DNA of 60,879 bases from Clostridia bacterium (GCA_017451545.1 JAFTOB010000128.1:1-60879); one strand, 5' to 3'. Shown: positions 17,132-26,276, counted from the stretch's first letter. Translations and numbers: made by a program. Notes: generated by a model from the letters alone, not told the origin.

Positions 17132-18336
17132 CACTTCTGCATATAAAGCTTTGCAAGGCCACCCTCTGAGGTCTCGCGGTATAGGTGGGAAAGATCCTGA
17201 CCCGTCTGATACATGGTCTCGACCACAAGGTCAAAGGAGATCTTTCGGCTTCCCGAAAGGAAGTTTGCAAGGCTGAGGGAATTTATGGCACGCATTGCGG
17301 CAACTGCGTTGCGCTCGATGCAGGGGATCTGTACCAGACCGCAAACGGGGTCGCAGGTCAGCCCAAGATGATGCTCAAGGGAGATCTCAGCAGCGTACTC
17401 GATCTGATCGATGCCCATTTCGTAAAGCTCGGCAAGAGCCGTAGCGGCCATGGAGCAGGCAGTTCCGATCTCGGCCTGACAGCCGCACTCGGCGCCGCTG
17501 ATGGAAGCGTTCGTGGCGACGATCGTACCCACAAGACCTGCCGCGGCCAGGGCGCGGATCACGTCATCGTCGGAAAATGCGTTCTTTTCCTGCATATATT
17601 TAAGCACGGCGGGGACGACACCGCAGGAGCCGCAGGTAGGGGCGGTGACGATCTGTCCGCAGTCGGCATTCTGCTCGCTGACGGCGAAGGCATAAGCACA
17701 AACTATGCGGTTTTCGCGGGTCTGGGGACTTTCGTCAATATGCTTCTGTGCATAAAGCATCTGCGCCTTGCGCTCCACGTCAAGACCGCCCGGCAGCTTA
17801 CCCGTGTGGGTAAGTCCCTCGCGGATGGCGGCGCACATCGTCTCCCAAACGTGGTGAAGGTACTCCTTGAATCCCTCGCCCTCGTGCTCGAAAACGTAAT
17901 CGGAAATGCGGATATTACGAGCCTTACAGATATTCGCGATCTCGGTAAAGCTGCTCTCCTTGTAGATCTCAAGCTCCTGCGCGCTCTCCTCGCCGACCAC
18001 GCGGATCTCACCGCCGCCGACAGACAGCACACGCATATCGGCAACCCGCTCGCCGCCCTTGTAGCCCACAAAATCCATTGTGTTCGGGTGCTCAAGCTCC
18101 ACCGAATCGTCCATATTGAAGATGATCTCGGTCTCAAAATCCTTCAGCGTATCGGTAATGGCGCGGTCGGTTCCGTGACCCTTGCCGGTCTTGGCCAGCG
18201 AGCCGTAGAGGATAACCTCGATCCTGTCAAGGTCGGGATATTGGGAAATGAATCTCTTTGCGGCATAGACGGGTCCCATGGTGTGGGAGCTCGAGGGGCC
18301 TATACCGATCTTAAAAATATTGCGTACAGATTTCAT
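17131..18336 (-). CDS. sdaA: L-serine ammonia-lyase (iron-sulfur type, single chain)
   Basis: The 401-residue enzyme deaminates L-serine to pyruvate and ammonia using an oxygen-sensitive [4Fe-4S] cluster. The N-terminal beta-type domain has the GPSSSHTMGP signature. The C-terminal alpha-type domain carries the cluster cysteines in APTCGSCGVVPA, GTACSMAATA and CDPVCGLVQIPC. Clostridial enzymes often keep the two parts as separate sdaAB and sdaAA genes; here they are fused. The ATG at 18336 sits six bases after GAGG; an ATG three bases earlier is possible. The promoter is 18388-18416, and a terminator-like hairpin (18354-18384) lies inside the leader. It is first in an operon with the YdcF-like gene. 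Confidence 0.93.
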   Translation of the reverse strand: MKSVRNIFKIGIGPSSSHTMGPVYAAKRFISQYPDLDRIEVILYGSLAKTGKGHGTDRAITDTLKDFETEIIFNMDDSVELEHPNTMDFVGYKGGERVADMRVLSVGGGEIRVVGEESAQELEIYKESSFTEIANICKARNIRISDYVFEHEGEGFKEYLHHVWETMCAAIREGLTHTGKLPGGLDVERKAQMLYAQKHIDESPQTRENRIVCAYAFAVSEQNADCGQIVTAPTCGSCGVVPAVLKYMQEKNAFSDDDVIRALAAAGLVGTIVATNASISGAECGCQAEIGTACSMAATALAELYEMGIDQIEYAAEISLEHHLGLTCDPVCGLVQIPCIERNAVAAMRAINSLSLANFLSGSRKISFDLVVETMYQTGQDLSHLYRETSEGGLAKLYMQK

Positions 18337-18353
18337 CATCAACCTCAAAAAGC

Positions 18354-18384
18354 AAAAAATAGGTGGCGGAATACACCGCCACCT
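18354..18384 (-). terminator. Hairpin with T-run in the serine dehydratase leader
   Basis: On the minus strand AGGTGGCGG/CCGCCACCT forms a 9-bp stem followed by ATTTTTTG. It is downstream of the sialidase gene but also starts at about the first transcribed base from the promoter at 18388-18416, so it could end read-through or attenuate serine dehydratase. Confidence 0.7.
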
Positions 18385-18387
18385 TTA

Positions 18388-18416
18388 ATTATAACCTTTT
18401 ATTATGTATTTGTCAA
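18388..18416 (-). promoter_or_regulatory. Consensus promoter of serine dehydratase operon
   Basis: Minus strand TTGACA (18416-18411), 17 bases, TATAAT (18393-18388), squeezed between the sialidase stop and the leader hairpin. Confidence 0.8.
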
Positions 18417-18419
18417 GCC

Positions 18420-19568
18420 TTATATCTCAAGACTCCAATGCTGCTGCATTATCATTGCGGGGCCGTCGGCCTCGGTGTGGGCGTAGAAGACGGTACTGAA
18501 GCTGCCGTCCGCAAGTCGGACCGTGGAGGGGTAGCCTATATCGAAGGTAACGCCGTTTACGTAAACGTCGAGATCGGTCTCCCACGTCTTGCCGCCGTCG
18601 GTGCTGATCATAGCACGAATTCCGTAAGGCTCGTTTCGATATCCGTAGGTTGCGATAAGCATTCCGTCCTCGAGCTTCAGGATGTGCGACGGAGCGCCGC
18701 CGCGTCTCTTGAGAAGAGGATAGGGCTTGCTCCAGCTCTTTCCGCCGTCACGGGACTCGGACTGATAAATGGTGAAATACTTGGAGTGGCCGTTTTCCCT
18801 GCCCCCCTGAACGCGGATATGGCAAATCAGCGTGCCGTCATCAAGCTCCACCGTGTCGGGCTCGCAGGAAAGCAGCGCTTCTCCGTTGTCGGGGTCAAAG
18901 ATCGGCTCGATCTCGCCTATATATTTTGCCGTGCCGTTTGCGGGGTCGAGCTCGTATGCGGCAACCTTGTCACCGTTCAGCACGCGGTCAGCTCCCTCGC
19001 TGAAGGTGCGGCCGATCCACAGTATTCTGCCGTCCTTGGTCTCGAGCGGTCCGTGGGGAGAGGAAACCGGGCTCTTGTGTATCGGGCCGAAGGTAACGCC
19101 GTTATCATAGCTGACACGGTAGGTTATGCCGAGATACTTTTGCTCATCCTCGGGGGTTATATAGTCAAGATACGCGCTTCTGTATTCGGTCATCAGCTTT
19201 TTGTTAGCCTCATCGCCTTCGCCGGCAAGGTTATATCGGTTGTTGAGATGAGATCTCTGCATATTCGCCGTATTATTGAAGGAGGTGACGATAACTCCGC
19301 TCTCGCCGAAGGCGAGTATGCCGCCGTCACGGTCGTCAAGGGGCGTGTCGATAACGGGGGCGGGACGTGTGTAAGTCTTGCCCTCGTCCTCGCTGAAGGA
19401 AATTACAGTCTTGCCGAAGGGGCAGATGTGGGAAAGTCTGTATCCCGATGCCACGGCGGCAATGCGACCGTTCTTCAGGCGAGTAACGGTGGGCCAGGCA
19501 AAATACTTGTGGCGACTGTCCTCATTGCTCATAATTACCGTCGGTTCTCCGTGTCTTATGATCTTCAT
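18420..19568 (-). CDS. Sialidase-like beta-propeller protein
   Basis: The 382-residue protein has three Asp-box (BNR) motifs, SEDEGKTY, SRDGGKSW and STDGGKTW, and the arginine-rich strands of a six-bladed sialidase fold. No signal peptide is present, so it would act in the cytoplasm on imported glycans, unlike classical secreted GH33 sialidases. The family also includes non-hydrolytic and other glycoside-cleaving members, so sialic acid specificity is not established. AGAGG precedes the start. It is transcribed alone from 19603-19631. No sialic acid catabolic genes are nearby. Confidence 0.75.
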   Translation of the reverse strand: MKIIRHGEPTVIMSNEDSRHKYFAWPTVTRLKNGRIAAVASGYRLSHICPFGKTVISFSEDEGKTYTRPAPVIDTPLDDRDGGILAFGESGVIVTSFNNTANMQRSHLNNRYNLAGEGDEANKKLMTEYRSAYLDYITPEDEQKYLGITYRVSYDNGVTFGPIHKSPVSSPHGPLETKDGRILWIGRTFSEGADRVLNGDKVAAYELDPANGTAKYIGEIEPIFDPDNGEALLSCEPDTVELDDGTLICHIRVQGGRENGHSKYFTIYQSESRDGGKSWSKPYPLLKRRGGAPSHILKLEDGMLIATYGYRNEPYGIRAMISTDGGKTWETDLDVYVNGVTFDIGYPSTVRLADGSFSTVFYAHTEADGPAMIMQQHWSLEI

Positions 19569-19602
19569 TTTAAAACCTCTTTGAAATATTAATGATGACT
19601 AT

Positions 19603-19631
19603 ATTATACACCGTCCGCCGTCTCTTTTCAA
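19603..19631 (-). promoter_or_regulatory. Promoter of the sialidase-like gene
   Basis: Minus strand TTGAAA (19631-19626), 17 bases, TATAAT (19608-19603). Confidence 0.75.
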
Positions 19632-19688
19632 TTCTTCTTGCGGACATACGGAAGCGGCAAAGTGTCCGATTTTTTAAGTTTTTGTGGG

Positions 19689-20708
19689 TCAGACGTACTT
19701 TTTGACCTGCGCGCAGATATTTTCTGCGTAGTGGTCAAAGCCGCGATCGTTGGGGTGGAGATAGAGGTCGGCGAAGTAGGTCTCGTCGTGAGGAACGGCA
19801 TCGTAGCCGCTGATAAAGTAGACCTCGGGAAGCGACTCCGCCACGGCGGCGACCATCTTCTGCATCTCGTCAAAGGTGCCGAAGGCCGAATATTTGCCCT
19901 CGTCCTTGCGCCAGATAGGAGAAATGGCGAATATCTTTGCGCGGGGATAGGTCGCGCGCAAAGCGGTATAGAACTCGCGGCAACGGGAGGTCAGCTCCTC
20001 GCAGGAAACGGCGTGGCTCCAATCGTTGGTGCCGTAGGCAACGCTTATGTAGTCGGGATCGTAGCCCTCGTCCTTGGCGAGAGCCAGCTTTGGCATGAAG
20101 ACCTCACCGCCGATGCCCTTGCAGCGTTCCTCCGCGCCGAGGAAGCTTGCAAGCCTTGCGGCGTAACGGCTTGAGGGACGGAGGGCATCGTAGCCCTGAG
20201 TGATGGAGTCACCGAAGGTGATCATTCGCTTTGCGGGGCGAGCGGGGACAAGGCTTGCACCGTCCTCGAGGATCACGTCACGAAGAATAGTCAGGCAGGA
20301 CCAGGGGAGATATACCTCGACCGTCTTTTCGCCCTCGCCGAGGTCGAAGGTCTTCTCGAAATTGCCGCCCTCGAAGGTGAGAGTCGAATATTCGGCGGGG
20401 ATCTCCATATGGGAGAAGTTGTCCATGCTTCCGATGCACTTGCCGTCGACAAAAACGTCAAATGAAACATAAGAACGGGTGGAATGCTTGTACACGTCGG
20501 CATTGAGGCCGAGGGTGCGGCTGTCAGTCTTGAAGCTGAGCTTCACGCCCGAGCTGCAGAAGACCTTTTTGTAAAAGTCCTCGCGGTAGTTGCGATAGAT
20601 CTCCTCCTGCTCCTCGGTGAAGCGGTGAAAGCAGGTGCCGCCCTTCTCGTTTATTACTCTTTCCGCGCCGAGAGTTACCGACGCGATCTGTTCTGTTGTG
20701 AGCTTCAT
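19689..20708 (-). CDS. SGNH/GDSL-family hydrolase
   Basis: The 339-residue protein combines an N-terminal beta-rich domain (about residues 1-140) with a C-terminal SGNH hydrolase. Motifs are TFGDSITQGYD (serine nucleophile), the YGTNDWSH block and DLYLHPNDRGFDHY (Asp-His). It has no signal peptide. This two-domain layout is typical of carbohydrate acyl-esterases that remove acetyl groups from oligosaccharides. The ATG at 20708 follows ACGAGG and is preferred to the longer frame. It has its own promoter at 20745-20773. Acting after import on acetylated plant glycans would fit the other enzymes in this window. Confidence 0.85.
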   Translation of the reverse strand: MKLTTEQIASVTLGAERVINEKGGTCFHRFTEEQEEIYRNYREDFYKKVFCSSGVKLSFKTDSRTLGLNADVYKHSTRSYVSFDVFVDGKCIGSMDNFSHMEIPAEYSTLTFEGGNFEKTFDLGEGEKTVEVYLPWSCLTILRDVILEDGASLVPARPAKRMITFGDSITQGYDALRPSSRYAARLASFLGAEERCKGIGGEVFMPKLALAKDEGYDPDYISVAYGTNDWSHAVSCEELTSRCREFYTALRATYPRAKIFAISPIWRKDEGKYSAFGTFDEMQKMVAAVAESLPEVYFISGYDAVPHDETYFADLYLHPNDRGFDHYAENICAQVKKYV

Positions 20709-20744
20709 TTGAATACCTCGTTTTGAAAATATTGTATTATATAA

Positions 20745-20773
20745 AGTATACTCCAAAAGGCGCGAAAAGTCAA
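20745..20773 (-). promoter_or_regulatory. Promoter of the SGNH hydrolase
   Basis: Minus strand TTGACT (20773-20768), 17 bases, TATACT (20750-20745). Confidence 0.7.
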
Positions 20774-20811
20774 TAGGAAGCGGTGCACGGACTCATTTTT
20801 GAGCAAAAGAA

Positions 20812-20837
20812 ACCCCCAACCGCCGAAGCGGTTGGGG
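20812..20837 (-). terminator. Terminator of the SipW-type surface-protein gene
   Basis: CCCCAACCGC, loop TTCG on the minus strand, GCGGTTGGGG, followed by GTTTCTTTTG. The UUCG tetraloop and ten GC-rich pairs make it strong. Confidence 0.9.
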
Positions 20838-20865
20838 AAAATTCAATCTTTTATAAGATCAAAAA

Positions 20866-23757
20866 TTAATATACGTCAACGCCGTCAACAACAACATTGA
20901 GCTTATCGGTGCCCATGGAGTTCTTGTTAGCCCAGAGAGTTGTGCCAGTGCTGATACCCTTGTCGTTGATCTCGTAGCCGTTAACGGTTGCATTGTTAAC
21001 GATGAGCTCATATGACTTATTGTAATCGTTACCGATTTCAACCGCAGCCTTGAGGTCGGGGAGAACGCCCGTATCGTTGAAGGTACAATCGTTCAAGGTC
21101 AGCTTGGTGTTGGCCGTACCGTAGAGCAGAATAGCCTTACCGTCGGAATTGAATGTGCACTTCGTAAAGGTTGCGGTGGGAGCACCCCAAGTCCAGACGT
21201 TATACTGATCGCCGCTGACATTGAAGGTACATTCGGTGAACGTACTGTTGCCGTTCAAGCAGTAGCAGTTATCGAAAACACAGTTGTTGTAGGTAGCGGT
21301 GAGTCTTGCATAACCTGCGTAGGTCTTGTTGTTGGTCTTGATAGTTACATTGTTAAATGTAACGGTAGAGGAATCCAGGCCGTAGTCAAGCTGACCACCG
21401 GCCTCGCCCTGCTCGCCACCAACGACCTTGATCACAGCCTTCTTAGAAAGGCCGGTGATGGTCAGGGTCTTGTTTTGGCCGTTGTTAATGTCATACTCGC
21501 CTGCGGTGAGGAACAGCTCGGTCTTGCCCGCGGTAAGAGCGTTGTTAAGCTCAGTGGTGTTGGTAACTATGGTGCTCTCGTTGATCTTGGTGCCGCCGGT
21601 GACGGTAACAAGGTCTGCGTAAGTTTCAGCTTTCTCGTCAACCCAAACAGCGTTTGTAGCATCAATTACGTCTTCAATATTGATATTGCTGAGAGTAATG
21701 TCAGCGCCTGCAGGGGTCTTAACCAGAATGGCAGCCTTCTCCTCGGTCTTGAAGGTTGCGTTCTTGATGTTCAGAGTCACCTTGCTGGACGAATCGACAT
21801 ACTGATTGTCGATCTTGATACCGCGACCATCCGTAGCAGCAAGCATATCAATGGTCAAGCCGTCAATATTAACAGTCTGACCCTCAGAGGTGATCCACAG
21901 GGCGTAGGTATCGGTATTGTGAGAATCGGTAATGGTTACGTTCTTCATAGTGGTGGACTTGCCTGCATTGTCAAGAGCGACTGCCTTCTCAAAGGTTACG
22001 TTCTCGATCACGTAATTACAATTGCAAAGTCTGATATCCCAAGCATTCCAAGTGCCTGCAGAGTTGCCGGTGCTGGTCATCGTACCGTTCTTGATGGTAA
22101 ATACTGCGTTGGGATTCTGAGCACCGATAGCGGACCAGTAGGTGGTCTTGATGTTGAGCTTATGACCGTTCAGGTCGATGGTGATGGTCTCAGTCTCTGT
22201 AGTGCCGAGCTTATACTCGCCGCTGCCGCCGGTCTGCTGACCGAGATCGCCAATGTCGATATCAAGGTCGGCGGTGAGAACGATGGAGATGTTCTTATCG
22301 GTGATGGTGTTGTCATAGCCGTTCAGAGAGCCTGCGAAATCGTCAGGAGTGGTTGCCGTAACAGCCTTCACGATGGTCACGTCGGTAGCAACGTTGGTAG
22401 CGTCAACAGTAACGGCAGTCTTGGGGCTGACGATCTCGCCAACATAGTTCTCACTGTAGGTTACGGTTACGTTTTCAACCTTGTTGTTTGTAACGGTGTT
22501 GGTGGTAGCAACAGCACCTGCAAGACCTGCAACGTCACGGTATCCGGTAACGGTAGTGTTCGAAACAGTGTTGCCGTCAATCTTACCAGCGCCGGTGTTC
22601 ATGTAACCAACGATACCGCCAACCTTATCGCCGTTGGCATCATTGTTAACGTTGTAGCCGGTTATGGTAGAATTAGTCACGGTGCAGTTCTCGACAGTAC
22701 CGGTCATATAACCGACAATACCGCCGACCCAGTGGCTTCCCTTAACGGTTGCACCGTTAAGCTTTACGTTCTTAATGACCGCGCCTGCTGCATCGACCCA
22801 ACCGAAGAGACCTGCGGTAGAATACTTGTATTCATCTGCGGACTTGTTCACATTCAGGCCGGTGATGGTGTAGCCCTGACCGTCGAAGGTTCCCTGGAAG
22901 TAAGCCTTGGTATCGCAAGCACCAACGGGAGTCCATGCCTTGTTGGCAAGGTTTATGTTGGCGGCGAGCTTAACGGTCTTTCCGGAGAAGCTTGTACCGG
23001 AGTTTACGAGAGAAGCAAGTCCTGCAAGCTCCTCAGCGGAGTAAAGGACGTACTCGGTTGCGTTTGCAGCGTACCAATCGGTATCGGCAGAACCGTTCCA
23101 GGGGAATCCTGCTCCCTTGTCGTAATTCTCGTCAAAGCTGTCTTCCTCGTAGGTCATCTGAGTTGCGAGGATCTGGATGGTGAACTCGCCGAGCTTCAGT
23201 CCCTGATAATCGTTGTTTGCAGTCTCCTGCATCTTGAGAGCGATGCCGAGATATGCAGACTCGCCTTTGAGAAGGGTACCCTTGGTGGTCTCCTCAATGG
23301 TGTTAACGAACTCTGCAACGGTTCCTACCTTTTCCCAACCTGCGATGTCATCGCGGCTTGTGGGATAAGTGATCTCGGTTGCGCTGGGCTTTACGTAAAC
23401 GTCGATGACCTCAGCGAGCTTGGAAAGCTCTGCATCGGACTTAAAGGTAGCAACCCACTTGAGTGCGAGGGAGCCCTCGTTCTCAACCTTGAGAAGCTGA
23501 ACGTCTACGTAACCGGGCTCCCAATTCTGATAAGTGAAGATGGGGGCCTGGGACTCCTTGATGGAGTTCCACTTGCCGGTTTCCGGGTCATAGTGCTCAA
23601 GGTCGATCTTGAGTGTACCCGACTGAATGATGTTACCTGCGCTGGTTACGCTGTCGGTGAACCATGCGAAGGTGGTACCAACAAGCATCGAGAAGCAGAG
23701 CAGCAGAGAAAGTGCGCTGAATATCAATGCCTTTTTGGTGGTTTTGCGATTAGTCAT
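20866..23757 (-). CDS. SipW/TasA-type exported protein with GLUG and beta-helix repeats
   Basis: The 963-residue protein has a SipW-type signal peptide ending GTTFAWFTDSVTSAGN, the cleavage region used by the archaeal-type signal peptidase SipW. A TasA/camelysin-like domain follows (about residues 40-215: IIQSGTLKIDLEH and YVDVQLLKVENEG). Residues about 325-410 contain GLUG-type repeats (VGGIVGYMTGTVENC). The rest is a right-handed beta-helix rich in Thr and Asn (for example ATFTKCTFNSDGKAILL). There is no LPxTG or C-terminal anchor, so it is probably secreted or assembled into fibres. TAGGAGG precedes the start. No sipW or tasA gene is present nearby. Function is inferred as biofilm-matrix or adhesive. 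Confidence 0.85.
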   Translation of the reverse strand: MTNRKTTKKALIFSALSLLLCFSMLVGTTFAWFTDSVTSAGNIIQSGTLKIDLEHYDPETGKWNSIKESQAPIFTYQNWEPGYVDVQLLKVENEGSLALKWVATFKSDAELSKLAEVIDVYVKPSATEITYPTSRDDIAGWEKVGTVAEFVNTIEETTKGTLLKGESAYLGIALKMQETANNDYQGLKLGEFTIQILATQMTYEEDSFDENYDKGAGFPWNGSADTDWYAANATEYVLYSAEELAGLASLVNSGTSFSGKTVKLAANINLANKAWTPVGACDTKAYFQGTFDGQGYTITGLNVNKSADEYKYSTAGLFGWVDAAGAVIKNVKLNGATVKGSHWVGGIVGYMTGTVENCTVTNSTITGYNVNNDANGDKVGGIVGYMNTGAGKIDGNTVSNTTVTGYRDVAGLAGAVATTNTVTNNKVENVTVTYSENYVGEIVSPKTAVTVDATNVATDVTIVKAVTATTPDDFAGSLNGYDNTITDKNISIVLTADLDIDIGDLGQQTGGSGEYKLGTTETETITIDLNGHKLNIKTTYWSAIGAQNPNAVFTIKNGTMTSTGNSAGTWNAWDIRLCNCNYVIENVTFEKAVALDNAGKSTTMKNVTITDSHNTDTYALWITSEGQTVNIDGLTIDMLAATDGRGIKIDNQYVDSSSKVTLNIKNATFKTEEKAAILVKTPAGADITLSNINIEDVIDATNAVWVDEKAETYADLVTVTGGTKINESTIVTNTTELNNALTAGKTELFLTAGEYDINNGQNKTLTITGLSKKAVIKVVGGEQGEAGGQLDYGLDSSTVTFNNVTIKTNNKTYAGYARLTATYNNCVFDNCYCLNGNSTFTECTFNVSGDQYNVWTWGAPTATFTKCTFNSDGKAILLYGTANTKLTLNDCTFNDTGVLPDLKAAVEIGNDYNKSYELIVNNATVNGYEINDKGISTGTTLWANKNSMGTDKLNVVVDGVDVY

Positions 23758-23973
23758 TTCTTTTTCCTCCTATTGAATTTTTGACTAAGCTTTATTCACA
23801 CGCTTGTGCGTTAGAATCAATATGGAAACACTTCCCAATATAAATTATATTAGTATGTTACATTCTACCACTTTTTCGTTCACAGTGTGTTAAAAAACAA
23901 GGGGTTATTTTTGAACAAACTGTTAATTAAGTGACTAATATATGCATATATGCACTTTTTGACACGATCAGAC
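23758..23973. other. Intergenic stretch upstream of the SipW-type gene
   Basis: This AT-rich region holds the ribosome binding site TAGGAGG and a small hairpin (CGCAC/GTGTG) in the presumed leader. Several TATAAT-like and TAGAAT-like sequences are present on the minus strand, but none has a convincing -35 at 17 bases. I see no gene here. Confidence 0.6.
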
Positions 23974-24004
23974 AAAAGCCGCACCCGAAATCGGGTGCGG
24001 CTTT
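23974..24004 (-). terminator. Terminator of the glucuronide operon
   Basis: A 14-bp stem (AAAGCCGCACCCGA and its complement, two-base loop) is followed by TTTTG on the minus strand and lies two bases past the last stop codon. Confidence 0.9.
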
Positions 24005-24005
24005 A

Positions 24006-26276
24006 TCAGCAAAGAACCTTGACCTTGACGGTCTTGCCCGCCTTTATGGGCAGCAGGTTGCCGTCAACGGGGTTGCCGTCGACCTCGATTCCCTTCTCTT
24101 TATCGCTTCTTACATATTCTATATTATAGGTACAGCCGCGGAAGGTCTTGGTCACGCGGCAGCTTTGCCAGGACACAGGCAGGCAGGGATCAACGGTCAG
24201 ACCCGATACGGTGGGCTTGAGGCCGAAGACGAAGTTTATCAGCGCCTTGGTGACCCACTGTGTGGTTGCCGTTCTCCAACTTTGTCCGGGTGTACCGTAG
24301 CGGTAGCCGCTCTCGGGGCCGTAATAGAAATTGAAGAGTATGTAGGGCTCGCCCACGGTGGGGGCAAATTCGCGATCCCACGGGAGGATCTGCTTAAGGG
24401 TCTGCTCCACCTTTTCGGGGCGCTTCATAATGCCCTCAACGGCCAGCTTCCACGCCATGGGGTGGAGATAGACGGCCTGGTTTATCAGCGTTCCCTTGGG
24501 CTGGCACGTCATATTGCCTACGCAATCGTCGAACTCATCGTAACCGGGGTTATTGACCAGCGCGCCGAGGGGAGTTTCCAGCTTTTCGTCCACCGTTTTC
24601 ATAAGCGCGTCGAGCTTTTCCTTGGGTGCGAGGTCGGCAAATACCGCCCAGAGCTGTGGATTTAAGTACATATTGCCGCCTCGGCTCTCCTTTGAGCCGA
24701 TCTTTTCGCCCTTATCGTTGATGGCGGTGATATAATATTCGCCGTCCCAACCGTACTTTTCGATCTTTTCTGCCATATACGCGCCCATTTTTTCGTGGGC
24801 CTCGATATACTCGGTCTTACCGGTCAGCCTGCAGAGCTCGATGAACTGCTTGTTGGCGCGCACCCACGCGATGGTAAGCCAAACGCTGACGCCCTGCTCC
24901 TTGAGGCCCGCGAGGTTCATACCGTCGTTCCAGTCGCCGCCCCAGATCTTGATCAGACCGTGGAGACCCTGAAAATTATAGAGATATTCAACGGCGCGGC
25001 GCAGATGCTCGAAAACGGTAGCTGACGTGCCGTCGTTGAAGAGCACCTCCTCGTCGAGGAGCGAAGGATCGCCGAGCTCGTTTACGATAGAATATGCGGT
25101 GAAGGTGATCCAGACGGCGCAATCCGAGAAGTTATTGGGCTTGATCTTACCGTCGATGAAGGTTCGGGGGCAATATCCCGTCGAATACTGATAGGTCAGT
25201 ATTCTCTTGAAGCGTTCCCACGCAAGCGCGGGGTTGAAGGCCGCAAGGCACTCGGTGTCGCTGGCCATATCGCGGTAGCCGTTATGGCGCACACGGGCCC
25301 AACGCGAGCCCATATTGGTTGCGTATTTATAAAAGCTGTTGAAGGCGAGGTTAAGGTTTTTGTCGGGAGTCTCAATGCTCACGCCCTCGGACTCTGCCGC
25401 TCTTGCGGAGATAACGCCCGCAAGCTCACTGGCGGCCGAGGCGGCGGTGAAGCTGTCGGCAAGGCTTTTTATATTCTCCATACTTGCGGCGTGACCCGTG
25501 GTAAAGGCCACGGTCTTGCTCTCTCCTGCATCAAGGGCGCAGTCGAGCTCAAGCGCGAAGCAGATCTTCTCGGTGCAGGTTGCGGAATTTTTGCAGCCGC
25601 AACCGTCGACCAGCGCATCGGGGCATTCCTTTGAGCCGTAAGTGCCGATAAATGCGCTTCTGCGCGTATCGTATGCCACGCACCTTTCGGAGGCAAGCAT
25701 GTAATCGTATTCAAAATGCTTTTTCTTGCCGCCAAAAGCACTTGCCACCTTGGCGCAGACCGCTCCGCTCTCGCTGTCAAGGTCGGCGGCACAGCTGTTG
25801 TAGCCCTGAGGCGTGTATGCGCCGTCGCAATCGGTGGCCGCGTAGCCAACCACCGTGAGCTTTGCGGGTGTCGTGCGGAGGTTCGTGACCTTGACCGTCC
25901 AGATCTCGCGCATTCCCTCTGCGGGAACGAAGACCGTGTACTCGGAGCGAATGCCGTTCTTCTCGCAGACGATGACCGAGTATCCGAGGCCGTGGCGGCA
26001 CTCGTAGAAGTCAAAGCTCTCGCGCATCGGGAGTCCGACGGCGGTGTGGAAGCTTCCCTGCTCCTTATCGCAGATATATGCGCATCTGTCCATAACCGAC
26101 TTGACACGCCTGCCCGTGCCGTCCTGCGCGAAGCCCTCGCCGAAGCCGACCTGGGATGCGAAGGCATTGTAGCTGTCATTAAAATAATAATTGTACCAAT
26201 GGCGAGGTGTCTTTCGGTCGGTAATGACGTACTCCCGACCGTCCGACGCCCAATGTCCGTATTCTCTGTATTCCAT
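24006..26276 (-). CDS. GH94-like glycoside phosphorylase
   Basis: The 756-residue protein has an N-terminal beta-sandwich and a C-terminal (alpha/alpha)6 barrel of the cellobiose/chitobiose-phosphorylase family. WGGDWNDGMN, about two thirds along, contains the catalytic aspartate of the DWND motif, and GQSWRTATTQW with LTVDPCLP matches the C-terminal region. Such enzymes use phosphate to split a beta-linked disaccharide into a sugar 1-phosphate and a sugar. It lacks a signal peptide. The ATG at 26276 lies eight bases after the preceding stop with only a weak ribosome binding site, suggesting translational coupling. It is last in a uronate operon, so a substrate containing an acidic sugar is possible; specificity cannot be read from sequence. 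Confidence 0.85.
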   Translation of the reverse strand: MEYREYGHWASDGREYVITDRKTPRHWYNYYFNDSYNAFASQVGFGEGFAQDGTGRRVKSVMDRCAYICDKEQGSFHTAVGLPMRESFDFYECRHGLGYSVIVCEKNGIRSEYTVFVPAEGMREIWTVKVTNLRTTPAKLTVVGYAATDCDGAYTPQGYNSCAADLDSESGAVCAKVASAFGGKKKHFEYDYMLASERCVAYDTRRSAFIGTYGSKECPDALVDGCGCKNSATCTEKICFALELDCALDAGESKTVAFTTGHAASMENIKSLADSFTAASAASELAGVISARAAESEGVSIETPDKNLNLAFNSFYKYATNMGSRWARVRHNGYRDMASDTECLAAFNPALAWERFKRILTYQYSTGYCPRTFIDGKIKPNNFSDCAVWITFTAYSIVNELGDPSLLDEEVLFNDGTSATVFEHLRRAVEYLYNFQGLHGLIKIWGGDWNDGMNLAGLKEQGVSVWLTIAWVRANKQFIELCRLTGKTEYIEAHEKMGAYMAEKIEKYGWDGEYYITAINDKGEKIGSKESRGGNMYLNPQLWAVFADLAPKEKLDALMKTVDEKLETPLGALVNNPGYDEFDDCVGNMTCQPKGTLINQAVYLHPMAWKLAVEGIMKRPEKVEQTLKQILPWDREFAPTVGEPYILFNFYYGPESGYRYGTPGQSWRTATTQWVTKALINFVFGLKPTVSGLTVDPCLPVSWQSCRVTKTFRGCTYNIEYVRSDKEKGIEVDGNPVDGNLLPIKAGKTVKVKVLC

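Noticed and set aside
19642..19676. CGGACA...TGTCCG hairpin followed by a T-run on the plus strand
   Set aside because: No plus-strand transcript ends here, and on the minus strand, where the SGNH gene ends, the T-run is missing; the stem is only six pairs with a long loop.
21475..23784. 769-residue plus-strand frame opposite the SipW-type gene
   Set aside because: Composition mirrors the Thr/Val-rich sense protein; no ribosome binding site or recognisable motif.
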